A DNA stretch of 64,000 nt, from contig NZ_LMSB01000045.1 of NCBI RefSeq assembly GCF_001428005.1, positions 144,228 through 208,227 on the forward strand. The letters run 5' to 3'. This stretch comes from Arthrobacter sp. Soil736 (GTDB lineage Bacteria > Actinomycetota > Actinomycetes > Actinomycetales > Micrococcaceae). The notes under the pieces were generated by a model. It made no database searches and had not been told where the DNA came from. It was given only the letters and a program-made list of their open reading frames with translations. The translations under genes and the position numbers were made by a program. Positions 8,197-17,520 of this stretch are shown here, piece after piece (the first letter of the stretch is position 1; each line of letters begins with the position of its first letter).

Positions 8197-9107
8197 GGCT
8201 CCAGTTCATCCTCGGCGAGATCGGCAGCGGCCTGCGGCGGAACCTCTCCATGGTGGTTTCCGTCATTCTGGTGACGTTCGTGTCGCTGACCTTCGTGGGC
8301 GCCGCCGGAATGCTCCAGCTGCAGATCAACCAAATGAAGGGCTACTGGTACGACAAAGTCCAGGTCGCCATCTTCCTTTGCGGTGAAGGCTCGGCGGCGG
8401 CCGGCTGCGCCACGGGACCAGTCACACCTGAGCAGCAGGAAAACCTGCGGACCCTGCTCGAATCACCGGCGGTTTCCCAGTACATCAACGACTTCCAGTT
8501 CGAGTCCAAGGAAGATGCCTACAAGCACTTCAAGGAGCAGTTCTCGAACTCGCCCATCGTCGACTCCGTCACCCCCGACCAGCTTCCGGCATCCTTCCGG
8601 ATCAACATGAAGGATCCGGAAAAGTACCAGATCATCAGCGAGACATTCGCCTCGCAGCCCGGCGTGGAAACGGTCATTGATCAGCGGCAGGTCCTGGAGC
8701 GGCTGTTTTCCGTGATGAACGCGGCGTCGCTGGTGGCCGTGAGCATCGCCGGTGTCATGACGGTCTGCGCCATCCTGCTCATCGCCACCACCATCCGGCT
8801 CTCGGCGTTCAGCAGGCGGCGAGAGACGGGAATCATGAGGCTCGTGGGCGCCTCAAAGATCGTGATCCAGCTGCCGTTCATCCTTGAAGGCGTGATTGCC
8901 GCCGTGATTGGCGCAGCCTTGGCGTCGGGGACGCTGTGGGCCGTGGCCCATTTCTTCCTGGGCGAATTCATGTCCAAGCAATATCCGGACACGGCCTTCA
9001 TTTCCCCGGCGCAGACGCTGCTCCTGGCTCCCGCCCTTATCGGCCTGGGCGTTGTCCTGGCGGGTACTTCATCTCTGCTGACGCTCCGCCGATACTTGAG
9101 GGTGTAG
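8193..9107 (+). CDS. ftsX: Cell division membrane protein FtsX
   Basis: Membrane partner of FtsE, 304 residues. A first helix lies near residues 18-40. It is followed by an extracellular domain of about 130 residues, containing a cysteine pair (CGEGSAAAGC), and then three C-terminal helices, with the FtsX run RETGIMRLVGASKIVIQLPF between the second and third. The GTG start overlaps the ftsE stop and has GGGAGGA upstream. In other bacteria the extracellular loop binds the coiled-coil regulator or hydrolase. The secreted coiled-coil M23 protein two genes downstream is the natural candidate here. Confidence 0.95.
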   Translation: MRLQFILGEIGSGLRRNLSMVVSVILVTFVSLTFVGAAGMLQLQINQMKGYWYDKVQVAIFLCGEGSAAAGCATGPVTPEQQENLRTLLESPAVSQYINDFQFESKEDAYKHFKEQFSNSPIVDSVTPDQLPASFRINMKDPEKYQIISETFASQPGVETVIDQRQVLERLFSVMNAASLVAVSIAGVMTVCAILLIATTIRLSAFSRRRETGIMRLVGASKIVIQLPFILEGVIAAVIGAALASGTLWAVAHFFLGEFMSKQYPDTAFISPAQTLLLAPALIGLGVVLAGTSSLLTLRRYLRV

Positions 9108-9109
9108 CC

Positions 9110-9367
9110 ATGCACGAACAATTGCTCGAAAACTGGGCAAAACCTGCGCATGAAGAGGGGGCAAACTGGTCAGAATTGGCTGAAGCGCTCGGCATGAGCA
9201 AACAGGCAGCCTTGGGAGAAATTCAAATGAGAAATTCAAGGGACAAGATACCGACCACTGGAGGGAATTTCCTCGTCCGAACCAGCTTAATTCTCATTAC
9301 CCCCGCGACATTGCTCTGGAGTCTCCTTGCGGTGCTCATTGTCGAACCGAAGGAATGCCCATGCTGA
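9110..9367 (+). CDS. Small HTH-like plus membrane-helix protein, unknown
   Basis: An 85-residue protein I do not recognise as a named family. Residues about 19-40 (ANWSELAEALGMSKQAALGE) look like a helix-turn-helix, and residues about 57-76 (RTSLILITPATLLWSLLAVL) form one membrane helix. It starts two bases after the ftsX stop, with GAGGGTG as ribosome site inside ftsX. Its last bases overlap the start of the M23 gene, so it is co-translated with both. Base composition is clearly more AT-rich than its neighbours (roughly half G+C by eye). Membership of the division operon is clear; any role in regulating FtsEX or the hydrolase is inference. Confidence 0.7.
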   Translation: MHEQLLENWAKPAHEEGANWSELAEALGMSKQAALGEIQMRNSRDKIPTTGGNFLVRTSLILITPATLLWSLLAVLIVEPKECPC

Positions 9368-10749
9368 CGAAGTCCGCCCGGCCCCCGCAAACCGGTCCGG
9401 CGGGACGCCAACGCAGGATGATGAGCGCCGCCCTCGCACTGATATTGGCGGCCAGCCTGGGGGCCTCGGCTCCGGCAGCCTTCGCCGACGATCTCGAAGA
9501 CCAGCAGGCCGCGCTCAAGGCTGAGGCGGCACGCGTCCAGCAGTCGCTGGAGTTCGTGGACGCACGAATCTCCAAGGTGGCCGCCGACCTGGTCGTCTTC
9601 CGCGGCCAGCTCCCGGCTGCACAGCAGGCACTGCTTGAGGCGCAGGGCCGTGTGGCCAGCGCAGTGAAAGAGGTGGAGGCACTCGCCGCCCGGGTTGACC
9701 TTGCCCAGCAGAACAAGGCCAAGATCACGCAGCAGCTGGATACGGACAAGCAGAAGATCGCCAGCACCAAGAAGCTTATCGGCCAGATTGCCACGCAGGC
9801 CTACAAGTCCGGCGGAGTGCCGTCGAACCTGACGCTCTTCTTCGGCTCCAACAACACGGGCAGCCTCACGGACACCATTGACCTGGCAGACCAGGCCATG
9901 CGCAGCCAGAACTCGGCCATGGATAAGCTGACCCAGCAGAACGCCACCAACGTGAACTCGCAGGCCCGCCTCGAGGCGGTCGAAGCGGAGATCAAGGACC
10001 TCAAGGCCAAGGCCGACGCCGCGCTGGCCAAGGAGAAGGCGGCCCGGGACGAGGCAGCTGCCAAGAAGGCCAAGGTGGACAAGCTGATCGCCGATACCGC
10101 CCGGCTCAACAGGGAACTGGAAGCCGCCAGGCCGGGAATTCAGAAGAAGCTCGCGACGGTCAAGGCCCGGCAGGACGCCGTCGCCGCAGATATCGTCGAA
10201 CGCGACCGGAAGCTGCGTGAAGCCTGGGAGGCGGAGCAGCGCCGCCTGGCGGCCATTGCCGCGGCAGCGGCCAAGGCCAAGGGCGAGGCTCCGAAGCCCT
10301 ACGCTCCGGTGACCGGTCCGCCGTCGGCCTTCGGACTCCGCCACCCGTTCTCCGACGACGTGCCGATCACGTCGGGATTCGGCTGGCGGGCAACGCCGCC
10401 GGGAACCGTCGACTTCTACGGCTCCGGCGGGTACATGCACACCGGCATTGACTTTGGTGCCGCCTGCGGAACCCCTGTCTATGCGCCGGCAGCGGGCACC
10501 GTCTTCTCGGCCGGCTGGGCGGACGACGGCGGCGGCAATAACGTCAAGATCTCCCACGGCGTGGTCCAGGGGAACTCGCTGACCACGATCTTCTACCACA
10601 ACAGCAGCGTCACCGTCTCGCCGGGCCAGCACGTCAGCCAGGGCCAGCTCATCGCCTACTCCGGCACCACCGGAAACTCCACGGGCTGCCACTCGCACTT
10701 CGAGACCTGGCTCAACGGAGAAGCGGTGGACCCGATGCGCCTGCTGTGA
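9361..10749 (+). CDS. Secreted coiled-coil M23 (LytM) peptidoglycan hydrolase
   Basis: A 462-residue EnvC-like protein. It has a signal peptide (basic start, hydrophobic MSAALALILAASLGA, cleavage likely after AFA) and a long alanine/lysine/glutamate-rich coiled coil (about residues 42-300). A C-terminal LytM domain follows, with zinc ligands in HTGIDFG (His and Asp near 360 and 364) and the HSH pair (near 444 and 446). Because the metal ligands are intact, it should itself be an active endopeptidase, unlike E. coli EnvC. ATG 9361 is preferred to ATG 9355 because GAAGGA lies six bases before it. The operon with ftsEX suggests that FtsX recruits or activates it. Confidence 0.93.
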   Translation: MLTKSARPPQTGPAGRQRRMMSAALALILAASLGASAPAAFADDLEDQQAALKAEAARVQQSLEFVDARISKVAADLVVFRGQLPAAQQALLEAQGRVASAVKEVEALAARVDLAQQNKAKITQQLDTDKQKIASTKKLIGQIATQAYKSGGVPSNLTLFFGSNNTGSLTDTIDLADQAMRSQNSAMDKLTQQNATNVNSQARLEAVEAEIKDLKAKADAALAKEKAARDEAAAKKAKVDKLIADTARLNRELEAARPGIQKKLATVKARQDAVAADIVERDRKLREAWEAEQRRLAAIAAAAAKAKGEAPKPYAPVTGPPSAFGLRHPFSDDVPITSGFGWRATPPGTVDFYGSGGYMHTGIDFGAACGTPVYAPAAGTVFSAGWADDGGGNNVKISHGVVQGNSLTTIFYHNSSVTVSPGQHVSQGQLIAYSGTTGNSTGCHSHFETWLNGEAVDPMRLL

Positions 10750-10893
10750 GGCACGCGTCAGCTGTGAGTTGGGTATCTGCGGCCCGGAGCTGCAGGCGCG
10801 CATCCGTGCCCCTGCATCTACTGCCGTAGACTTGTATGACCTGGTTCCGGAGCCTTCGGAACAGCCAAATTTTGAGATCTGAGGAGTTCCACC

Positions 10894-11364
10894 GTGCCCA
10901 AAGAAAGTGGCCGTAAGGTAGTGGCCACCAACCGGAAGGCCCGGCACGACTACCATGTCCTGGACACGTACGAGGCTGGCATCGCCCTCATGGGCACCGA
11001 GGTGAAAAGCCTTCGGGAAGGCCATGCCTCCATGGTTGACGGCTTCTGCACCTTCTACAACGATGAGCTGTGGATGGAGGGAATTCATATTCCCGAGTAC
11101 AACCAGGGGAGCTGGACCAATCACGCCGCCCGCAGGCGCCGCAAACTGCTGCTGCATCGCGAGGAGCTCATCAAGATCTCGCATAAGATCCGGGAATCCG
11201 GCTTTACGGTGGTGCCTCTTCAGCTGTACTTCCTGGACGGCCGTGCCAAGGTGGAAATTGGCATCGCCAGAGGCAAGAAGGAGTACGACAAACGCCAGAC
11301 GCTGCGGGAGCAGCAGGACAAGCGCGAAGCTCTTCGGGTCATGAGGGAACGCAACCGCCGGTAG
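10894..11364 (+). CDS. smpB: SsrA-binding protein SmpB
   Basis: Binds tmRNA and delivers it to stalled ribosomes for trans-translation. It has 156 residues, with the N-terminal NRKARHDYHVLDTYEAGIAL, the loop GTEVKSLREG, and a basic C-terminal tail (RQTLREQQDKREALRVMRERNRR) that folds into the decoding centre. The GTG start has GAGGAG upstream. A -10-like TAGACT (10827-10832) lies in the 144-base gap before it. Its RNA partner ssrA follows within 100 bases. Confidence 0.97.
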   Translation: MPKESGRKVVATNRKARHDYHVLDTYEAGIALMGTEVKSLREGHASMVDGFCTFYNDELWMEGIHIPEYNQGSWTNHAARRRRKLLLHREELIKISHKIRESGFTVVPLQLYFLDGRAKVEIGIARGKKEYDKRQTLREQQDKREALRVMRERNRR

Positions 11365-11456
11365 GAATTTTTCGCCGCCAAGATGCGTTATGATGGGTAG
11401 TCCGGCAGGGATCTGGTACTTGTACCGCTGGCCCCGCCGGCTTGGTAACAAAATAC

Positions 11457-11824
11457 GGGGATGATCGGTTTCGACGATGTTAGTCGCGACAGGTGAAGCG
11501 GGCCGAGGATGCAGAATTATCTCGTAAACGCTGTCTGCAAACCAATAAGTGCCAATTCTAAGCGCACTGACTTCGCTCTTGCTGCCTAAGCAGTAAGACA
11601 GTCCGTCAGCCCGAGGTTGCTATCGCCCCGGATCCTGGCGTCATTTAGATAGCCACTGCTGTTTGCCCCCGTCATCGGGGCAAACGGGACTCTTAGATGA
11701 CTGGGCCCGGATCAGCCGCCTGTTTGCAGGACGGCTGGGGCCGAGAAATTCCGACGCAAACTGCGCCCGGAGAAGCCCTGACAACACGACATCGGACGGG
11801 GGTTCAATTCCCCCCATCTCCACC
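11457..11824 (+). ncRNA. ssrA: Transfer-messenger RNA (tmRNA)
   Basis: About 368 bases. The 5' end GGGGATGATCGG and 3' end CATCTCCACC form the tRNA-like acceptor stem, and the T-arm GGGGGTTCAATTCCCCC is intact. The tag frame starts at the resume codon GCC (11551) and reads ANSKRTDFALAA before TAA at 11587-11589. The ALAA end targets tagged proteins to proteases. The terminal A of CCA is probably added after transcription. A TATGAT -10-like element (11389-11394) lies upstream, so the precursor may carry about 55 extra 5' bases. Confidence 0.97.
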
Positions 11825-11873
11825 CTGTGTGGTGAGTCGAGACATCCTTCACGGATGTGTCGGGTCATCGGTG

Positions 11874-11904
11874 ACACCCCGGTCTTCGGACCGGGGTGTT
11901 TTTC
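11874..11904 (+). terminator. Strong intrinsic terminator after ssrA
   Basis: The 11-base arm ACACCCCGGTC pairs perfectly with GACCGGGGTGT around a TTCG tetraloop, followed by TTTTTCTTT. This is a textbook rho-independent terminator for tmRNA. It lies just before the end of the opposite-strand synthase gene. Confidence 0.92.
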
Positions 11905-11930
11905 TTTGTCCGGGTTGGTGCCCGAGGGCC

Positions 11931-14450
11931 TCAGCCCATGATTTCCCGGAGCAACTTCGCCGTTTGCCGCAGGGACGTGTTCGGCATGTATGCCTCGGTG
12001 ACCGCCCGGCCGATCCACGGAAGCCACAGCGGGTCCTGGTACATCATGTAGAGCGTGCGGTGCTGCGGCCGGAAACGCGCCTTGAAAGCAGCCAGCGACC
12101 GGAAGCCGTACACCGGCTCGAGGCCCCGCCCCAACAGCGCCAGGAATCTGCCCAAGGCATCGATGTTGGCCGCCACCGCAGAATTTCCCCCGGAGCCGGC
12201 CGCCGGAGCGACAAGAGGGGACCCGGAGAGTGACAGGACGTCAAGCGACTCTTTGAAGTGGATCACGGCGGAGGCGATCAGGAACTCCATTACGCCCGGG
12301 AAACCCTCCTGATTCCGCCGCATGAAATCGAGGGTCCGGCTGACGACCTGGCCGCGCTCGAATACTGGCAGCCAGCTGGTCACGCCGTGCACTTTCCCGT
12401 CTGCGTCCACGGCAAGGCCAATAAGTACATTGTCATCCTTGAGTTCTTCAAGGCTGCCCAGCGTGAACCCCATCTCGGGCAGGGCCTTCACAGAGACCCA
12501 CGCTTCGGATATCTCATGGATTTGCGTGCGAAACCCTACGCTCAGTCCGCCGTAGGTGGACCACCGGGCAGTGATTCCCAGCTTCCGGGCCCTATTGAGC
12601 GCGGTACGGACGTTCTGCCATTCTTTTCCCTTGAATTCGATTTCCCGGATTGGCAGCAGTGTCTCCTCCGCGACCGCGACGCGACGGAAGCCGAGCCTCT
12701 GCAGATACTCCCAGTTGTCATCGGTGACCGAATACCAGCACGGCGCCAGGGACTGGGCCGCACAGAAGCGCGTGAACTCCTCCGCCGCGCGACTGGCGTC
12801 TTTCGGATACCCGAAGGGCGCGCCGATGGTCAAGGCGACGTCGTAGTGCACCTGGTATGCCACGCCCGCCGTCTGGGAAGCGTTGAACCAGTAGCGGTTG
12901 TTCGGCCACAGGGCCATCCAAGACAGCGAGCTTCCGCCCTGGCGGATCAGTTCCCTGGCCGTGGAGAATTCGCTGTCCGGTCGGGCGTTCCTCAGCCGGC
13001 GGCTGAGGAACAGCAGGAGCACGCTGATGACGGATACGAGCCAGAAGACGGCGCCCCCGTAACTGAAGATCAGCGTGGAAAAGAAGCCGTGCGGGAACAC
13101 GGAAACCGAATACCGGAACGAGAACGGGTAGGGCAGGAACATCCTCGGAAGGGTGGCCAGCAATGCCAACAGTCCCGCTCGCCGGTGATAGTTGTCCTCC
13201 GCGAACCATGCGATCACATAGCCGGTGGCAAAGACGGCAAAGAGCGAGGGCAGCAGAATGGCTGTTCGACGGCGCAGGACAGGATCGGGATCGACGATGA
13301 AATGCCGCCGGTTGATGAAAAGCAGCCCGGCGATGACGAACGGCACAGTGACCACCGGCAGCACCTCGACGACCCCTGACTCCACGGGCAGCACCCGGCC
13401 TCCGGTGCGCATATAGCTCCCGAACAGCGAAAAGAGCTGCAGGTGGATCGCTGAGAGGACACCGATCACCAGGTGGACGGCGATCGCAGCCCACAGAGCC
13501 AAACGGTTTCCCCGCCGCAGACCTTCCGCACAAACGAGCAGCACCAGCAGGGGAACCAGCGCCAGCGCCTCACCTCCCGGGCCGTTAAGGCCGGGGCTGT
13601 GAATCACCTGGGCACAGCTCAGGTCGACGGCTGCCCGGCAATTGGCCTGGAGTTGGCTGATGGTCGGAATTGGATTGACGATCAGATCCCGGAGGATAGC
13701 CAAGGGCCCGGAAGGTGCCTGCGCCAGGGCTGCCATCGCCGGCCCGGCGGCGAAGACTGCCACCATCATCGACAGCAGCGCCCTGGTCTCGCGGCTCGTG
13801 GAGCGGGGCAGATGGGCTCCCGCCGGCCGTCCGTGAAGGATCCGGCCGAGGCCAAGGCCGCACAGGATGCCCAGGAAACTAGCCAACGCCTGCGGATGCC
13901 CGACGTAGAGCAGCAGCATGAGGGTGACGGCGACGATGACCGAGCGCAGCCGGCGGCGCCACAGCGCGCTGACGAGCGGACTGGCCGCCATCACGGCGGC
14001 CAGCGATCCGGCGAACGGACCGATGATGGCCCCGGGCCGCATGCTGGCGAGCCAGGCGCTCCCCAGAGCCGAACCGGCCAGGACCACAGTGAAATGCAGG
14101 ACCAGGGCGCCCAGGTGGCCGCCGACGAAGGCCAGTGCCGTCCGCAGGGTGCCCATCGTGGCTTCCGCGAGCCCGACGCATCCCAGGATGATTGCCGTGG
14201 CCAGAAGGTAGGAGGCCAGATTTCCCGTAAAGAAGATGGAGAGGAGCGGCGCCCACCAGTCTCCGCGGGCAGCAGAGTCCAGGCTCTCCGCCACCAAGTG
14301 CCGCACTTCTGGCGGCGGACCGGACACGACAGAATGGGTTCCCACGGCGGCAGCCCACATGACTGCGGCCAGGAAGGAGGCCAACGGAACGCGGCCCACC
14401 AACCGAACGGCCGCCCGCAGCGGAGCCCGCCAACCGGCCCCCTTCGTCAC
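11931..14450 (-). CDS. Aminoacyl-phosphatidylglycerol synthase-like membrane protein (DUF2156)
   Basis: An 839-residue protein with an N-terminal multi-helix membrane region, in part resembling a rhomboid fold without the usual catalytic GxSG. Further helices extend to about residue 490. A C-terminal cytosolic domain of the MprF/LPG-synthase type follows (NNRYWFNASQTAGVAYQVHYDVALTIG, then the GNAT-like WQNVRTALNRARKLG region). Such enzymes transfer an amino acid from aminoacyl-tRNA to phosphatidylglycerol or another lipid, changing surface charge and antimicrobial-peptide resistance. The start is GTG 14450, overlapping the stop of the upstream esterase (GTGA), so the two are translationally coupled. 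The substrate amino acid and lipid cannot be read from sequence. Confidence 0.85.
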   Translation of the reverse strand: MTKGAGWRAPLRAAVRLVGRVPLASFLAAVMWAAAVGTHSVVSGPPPEVRHLVAESLDSAARGDWWAPLLSIFFTGNLASYLLATAIILGCVGLAEATMGTLRTALAFVGGHLGALVLHFTVVLAGSALGSAWLASMRPGAIIGPFAGSLAAVMAASPLVSALWRRRLRSVIVAVTLMLLLYVGHPQALASFLGILCGLGLGRILHGRPAGAHLPRSTSRETRALLSMMVAVFAAGPAMAALAQAPSGPLAILRDLIVNPIPTISQLQANCRAAVDLSCAQVIHSPGLNGPGGEALALVPLLVLLVCAEGLRRGNRLALWAAIAVHLVIGVLSAIHLQLFSLFGSYMRTGGRVLPVESGVVEVLPVVTVPFVIAGLLFINRRHFIVDPDPVLRRRTAILLPSLFAVFATGYVIAWFAEDNYHRRAGLLALLATLPRMFLPYPFSFRYSVSVFPHGFFSTLIFSYGGAVFWLVSVISVLLLFLSRRLRNARPDSEFSTARELIRQGGSSLSWMALWPNNRYWFNASQTAGVAYQVHYDVALTIGAPFGYPKDASRAAEEFTRFCAAQSLAPCWYSVTDDNWEYLQRLGFRRVAVAEETLLPIREIEFKGKEWQNVRTALNRARKLGITARWSTYGGLSVGFRTQIHEISEAWVSVKALPEMGFTLGSLEELKDDNVLIGLAVDADGKVHGVTSWLPVFERGQVVSRTLDFMRRNQEGFPGVMEFLIASAVIHFKESLDVLSLSGSPLVAPAAGSGGNSAVAANIDALGRFLALLGRGLEPVYGFRSLAAFKARFRPQHRTLYMMYQDPLWLPWIGRAVTEAYMPNTSLRQTAKLLREIMG

Positions 14451-15772
14451 GGAGCCAGCCCCATGGGCCGGGCCAGGAAATCCAACGCAGACTGCATTGA
14501 ATCCAAGACGACCTTCCACGAGTGTCCGGCACCCGGGACGATGTCCGATTTGACGTGCATTCCGGCCTTGGCAGCGGCCGCGGCCAGAACGACGGCGTTG
14601 CCCCGGAACTCGGGATCGTCGGCCCCTGCGGCGAAGAATCCAAAGCTGTCCGGATAATTCCGGTGGGCCAGCAGCGTCAACGGGACCTCTGCAGTGAAGG
14701 CAGCGAGGTTTCCGGCGAATGCCTCGTTGGCCGTCTGCTGGCGTGAAATCGCCAGGGCGGGCTCGCGCTCGCCGCCAAAGCTCATGAAGTTGGGGTAGAT
14801 GCGAGGATGCCGGGTGGCCATCTGGATGGCGCAGGTGCCGCCGAAAGAAAAGCCGCCCACAGCCCAATGCTGTGGGTTCGAGTCCACGTCGAGGTTGTGC
14901 TTGATCCATTCGGGTACGTCAACGCTCATGTACGTGTCCGTCTTGGCAATTGTGGTGTCCATGCACATCGTGTTGCCATCCTCGGTCCCGTTGGGGTCAG
15001 GAATGACAACCACTGGAGCCAGCCCCTGGTGCCTGGCGGCGAACTCGGCCATCATCCGAACGAGATCCCCGCTGTCGGCCCATACCCCCGGCCAGCCAGG
15101 CTGGCTGCCGACCAGAACAAGGACCGGAAGCTTGGGCCGGCTCTTCAGGAGGTACACCGGCGGCAGGTAAATATGGGCGTGGCGGCCATGCCACCCTGAA
15201 ACCGTCCCCGGGATCTCCGCATGGCGCATGACGCCGGTGGCAGTCAAATGCACTCCGTGCCAGCGGTCGTAGAGCGGGGCGGTTTCGAAGGACATCCGGT
15301 CGCCGTGTTTTTTCATGGCGGACTCCAGCGGCAAAAGCGAGGACCCGGAGACGCCGAACAACGTGCCGACCGTCGGGAGCAGGCCGAAGTAGGCGTTGAT
15401 CTGCTGCCCGCAGAGACTGAGCACCACGAGGGCGGCGACCGGAGCCAGGAGAGCGTGCCGAAGACCGCCAAGGAACATATTTCCGACGGCGACGGTTGCG
15501 GCGAAAACTCCGAGACCGGCCCACGCCACTACTTCCGGTGGAAGATCCTCGGGCCACACGAAGAAGACGTGAACCAATAGCCAGGCAAGGCCGAAGCAGC
15601 CTGCCATCGAAGCGGCCAGCGAAACGGCGGCAAAGATCCACCAGCGCGGGCGCCGGCGCAGCAACAGGAGGACAATGGAGACAGCGCAGAGGACGGCCAG
15701 GGTATCCGGAAACCACCCCTCCAAAAGACTGATTGAATACAGCCAGGTCTGCAACAGAATCCTCCAGGTCAT
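14447..15772 (-). CDS. Membrane-anchored alpha/beta-hydrolase esterase
   Basis: A 441-residue protein with about four N-terminal membrane helices (to about residue 135) and an extracytoplasmic esterase domain related to the antigen 85/esterase D fold. The nucleophile motif is GFSFGG (Ser near 309) and the terminal histidine lies in GAGHSW (near 417). The region SVDVPEWIKHNLDVD precedes the nucleophile as in mycolyltransferase-like esterases. It is the first gene of a two-gene unit with the lipid aminoacylation gene. A role in hydrolysing or transferring acyl or aminoacyl groups at the membrane is inferred from this coupling. Confidence 0.82.
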   Translation of the reverse strand: MTWRILLQTWLYSISLLEGWFPDTLAVLCAVSIVLLLLRRRPRWWIFAAVSLAASMAGCFGLAWLLVHVFFVWPEDLPPEVVAWAGLGVFAATVAVGNMFLGGLRHALLAPVAALVVLSLCGQQINAYFGLLPTVGTLFGVSGSSLLPLESAMKKHGDRMSFETAPLYDRWHGVHLTATGVMRHAEIPGTVSGWHGRHAHIYLPPVYLLKSRPKLPVLVLVGSQPGWPGVWADSGDLVRMMAEFAARHQGLAPVVVIPDPNGTEDGNTMCMDTTIAKTDTYMSVDVPEWIKHNLDVDSNPQHWAVGGFSFGGTCAIQMATRHPRIYPNFMSFGGEREPALAISRQQTANEAFAGNLAAFTAEVPLTLLAHRNYPDSFGFFAAGADDPEFRGNAVVLAAAAAKAGMHVKSDIVPGAGHSWKVVLDSMQSALDFLARPMGLAP

Positions 15773-16048
15773 ACTTCCGGCGTCTCCACGCTAGCCACGG
15801 ATTCTGGGCCTTTGCTGGGGATTAACTGGGCATTCGCACGGCGTTCCCGCCGTTGGTTCCTGTCGCTGGTCCCGACGCCGGTTTCTGCCGCTGGCTCCTT
15901 GTGAGACTGCCGCAGGGCTGCTTTGGTCAGCCGTAGATGAGGCATGAAATTCTCAGGCGCCAGCACGACAACACTCAGGCGGCTGTAAGGTTCCGGACCT
16001 ATTGTCATCCTGGGCGGAGCGCAAGGGGGCTGGACGCTAGGAGGCAAA

Positions 16049-17506
16049 ATGCAGCCGCTTTTGGACCTGAATATTCTGCAGAAACCCCTGCTCTACGCAT
16101 TTGACGCGGCAAGCGTCCTGGCGTTCGTGTACCTGTTGATCCGGCCCGCGCCGCCTGCCCGCAGGCAGCGGGCCCCTGCATCATCCGCCGAAGGCCGGCG
16201 TTCGATTCCGCTGCGTTCGATTTTCCGGCGATCCAGTCCCCAGCGGCCCAGTCCGCGGCGCGCCAATCCCCAGGGCCGCCGCGCCTGGCCCCTGGCCGCG
16301 GCGGCCGCCGTGGCCGGCGGATCCCTGGCGGGCGTCCTCACCCTCTATGTCTGCGAGACCTGGCTCAACATCTTCGGCCTGCCCCTGGATCCCGACACCC
16401 ATGCCTGGGTCATAGCCCTCTTCGGCTCGGTGGCGCTGGCCCTGCTGAACCTGTGGCGTTCACACTGGTGGCGCAAGGTTGCGGCCGGGGTTTCCATCCT
16501 GATCTTCGCTGCGACGGCGGCCCTCGGCATCAATGCCGCCTATGGCCTGAACGCCACCCTTGGCGCTTTGCTGGATCTCAACTCCGCCCGTCCGCTGGCG
16601 CTGCCGAAGCTGAGTTCAAGGCCGGATTCCAGCGGCCCGCTGTGGAAGACGTGGAAAGCCCCTGCTGGCATGCCCGCCGTGGGCCGGGACGGCCCCGTCT
16701 CAATCCCCGCCCCTGCGTCCGGCTTCCGCGCCCGTGACGCCCACCTTTACCTGCCGCCGGCGTCGCTGGTCCCGAATCCGCCTGCACTGCCCGTCATTGT
16801 CATGATGATGGGGCAGCCCGGCGGTCCCGAACAGGACAGGTCGGCCGTACGGGAACTCGACGCGCTTGCCCGGCAGCACCATGGCCTGGCCCCGCTGCTG
16901 CTGACTGTTGACCAGCTCGGCAATCCCTTCCAAAACCCGGTGTGCGTCGATTCGGACAGCGGCAACGTCTACACCTATGTGACCACTGACGTCGTCAACT
17001 TCGTCCGCCGGAATCTCAATGTCGACGCCGACCGCACTGAATGGGCCGTCGGAGGGTACTCCAACGGCGGGGAATGTGCGTTGTCGATCGGCGCGAAGCG
17101 CCCTGATCTTTTCGCGTCAATTCTGGACATATCAGGCGAACTGGAGCCGCTCAGCGGAACCGAAGCCAACACCGTCAACACTATCTTCAAGGGCAACCAC
17201 ACGGCATTCGCCGCGGAGGAGCCCGCCAACATCCTCAAAGCGCACAGGTATTCCAATGAACTCGCCATCTTCACCAGCGGCTCCTTGGACCACGCCTACA
17301 CTGCCCAGGTGACGGCAGCAGCGGCCGACGCCCAGGCAGCCGGCATGGCCACCCGGCGATTTCTTGGCAGCGGCATAGGCCATCGGGGCGACGCCCTCGA
17401 TTACGGCGTGAAGACGGGGCTGCCGCTCCTTTACCCGCGGTTCGGGCTCTCTGCGCCTGATAGCACGACGACGCCTGATACATCGACGCCTGGCGCCAAG
17501 AGCTGA
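16049..17506 (+). CDS. Membrane-anchored alpha/beta-hydrolase esterase, divergent paralogue
   Basis: A 485-residue protein with the same plan as the esterase on the other strand: about four N-terminal helices interrupted by an Arg/Pro/Ser-rich loop (residues 35-80), then an esterase domain. The nucleophile motif is GYSNGG (Ser near 338) and the histidine lies in GIGHRG (near 445). The matching stretch DVVNFVRRNLNVDADRTEWAVGG aligns by eye with EWIKHNLDVDSNPQHWAVGG of the partner, so the pair arose by duplication. The C-terminal tail is Thr/Ser/Pro-rich. AGGAGG precedes the ATG. The genes diverge from a 276-base gap in which I saw no clear operator. Confidence 0.82.
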   Translation: MQPLLDLNILQKPLLYAFDAASVLAFVYLLIRPAPPARRQRAPASSAEGRRSIPLRSIFRRSSPQRPSPRRANPQGRRAWPLAAAAAVAGGSLAGVLTLYVCETWLNIFGLPLDPDTHAWVIALFGSVALALLNLWRSHWWRKVAAGVSILIFAATAALGINAAYGLNATLGALLDLNSARPLALPKLSSRPDSSGPLWKTWKAPAGMPAVGRDGPVSIPAPASGFRARDAHLYLPPASLVPNPPALPVIVMMMGQPGGPEQDRSAVRELDALARQHHGLAPLLLTVDQLGNPFQNPVCVDSDSGNVYTYVTTDVVNFVRRNLNVDADRTEWAVGGYSNGGECALSIGAKRPDLFASILDISGELEPLSGTEANTVNTIFKGNHTAFAAEEPANILKAHRYSNELAIFTSGSLDHAYTAQVTAAAADAQAAGMATRRFLGSGIGHRGDALDYGVKTGLPLLYPRFGLSAPDSTTTPDTSTPGAKS

Positions 17507-17520
17507 CAACCGACGCCGTC

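Noticed and set aside
9223..11451. 742-codon minus-strand open frame opposite the M23 and smpB genes
   Set aside because: It is a high-GC shadow frame; the plus strand has clear families and ribosome sites.
12258..14657. Long plus-strand open frames opposite the lipid aminoacylation gene
   Set aside because: Their Gln/Arg/Gly-rich translations have no domain features and mirror the third-codon GC bias of the real minus-strand gene.
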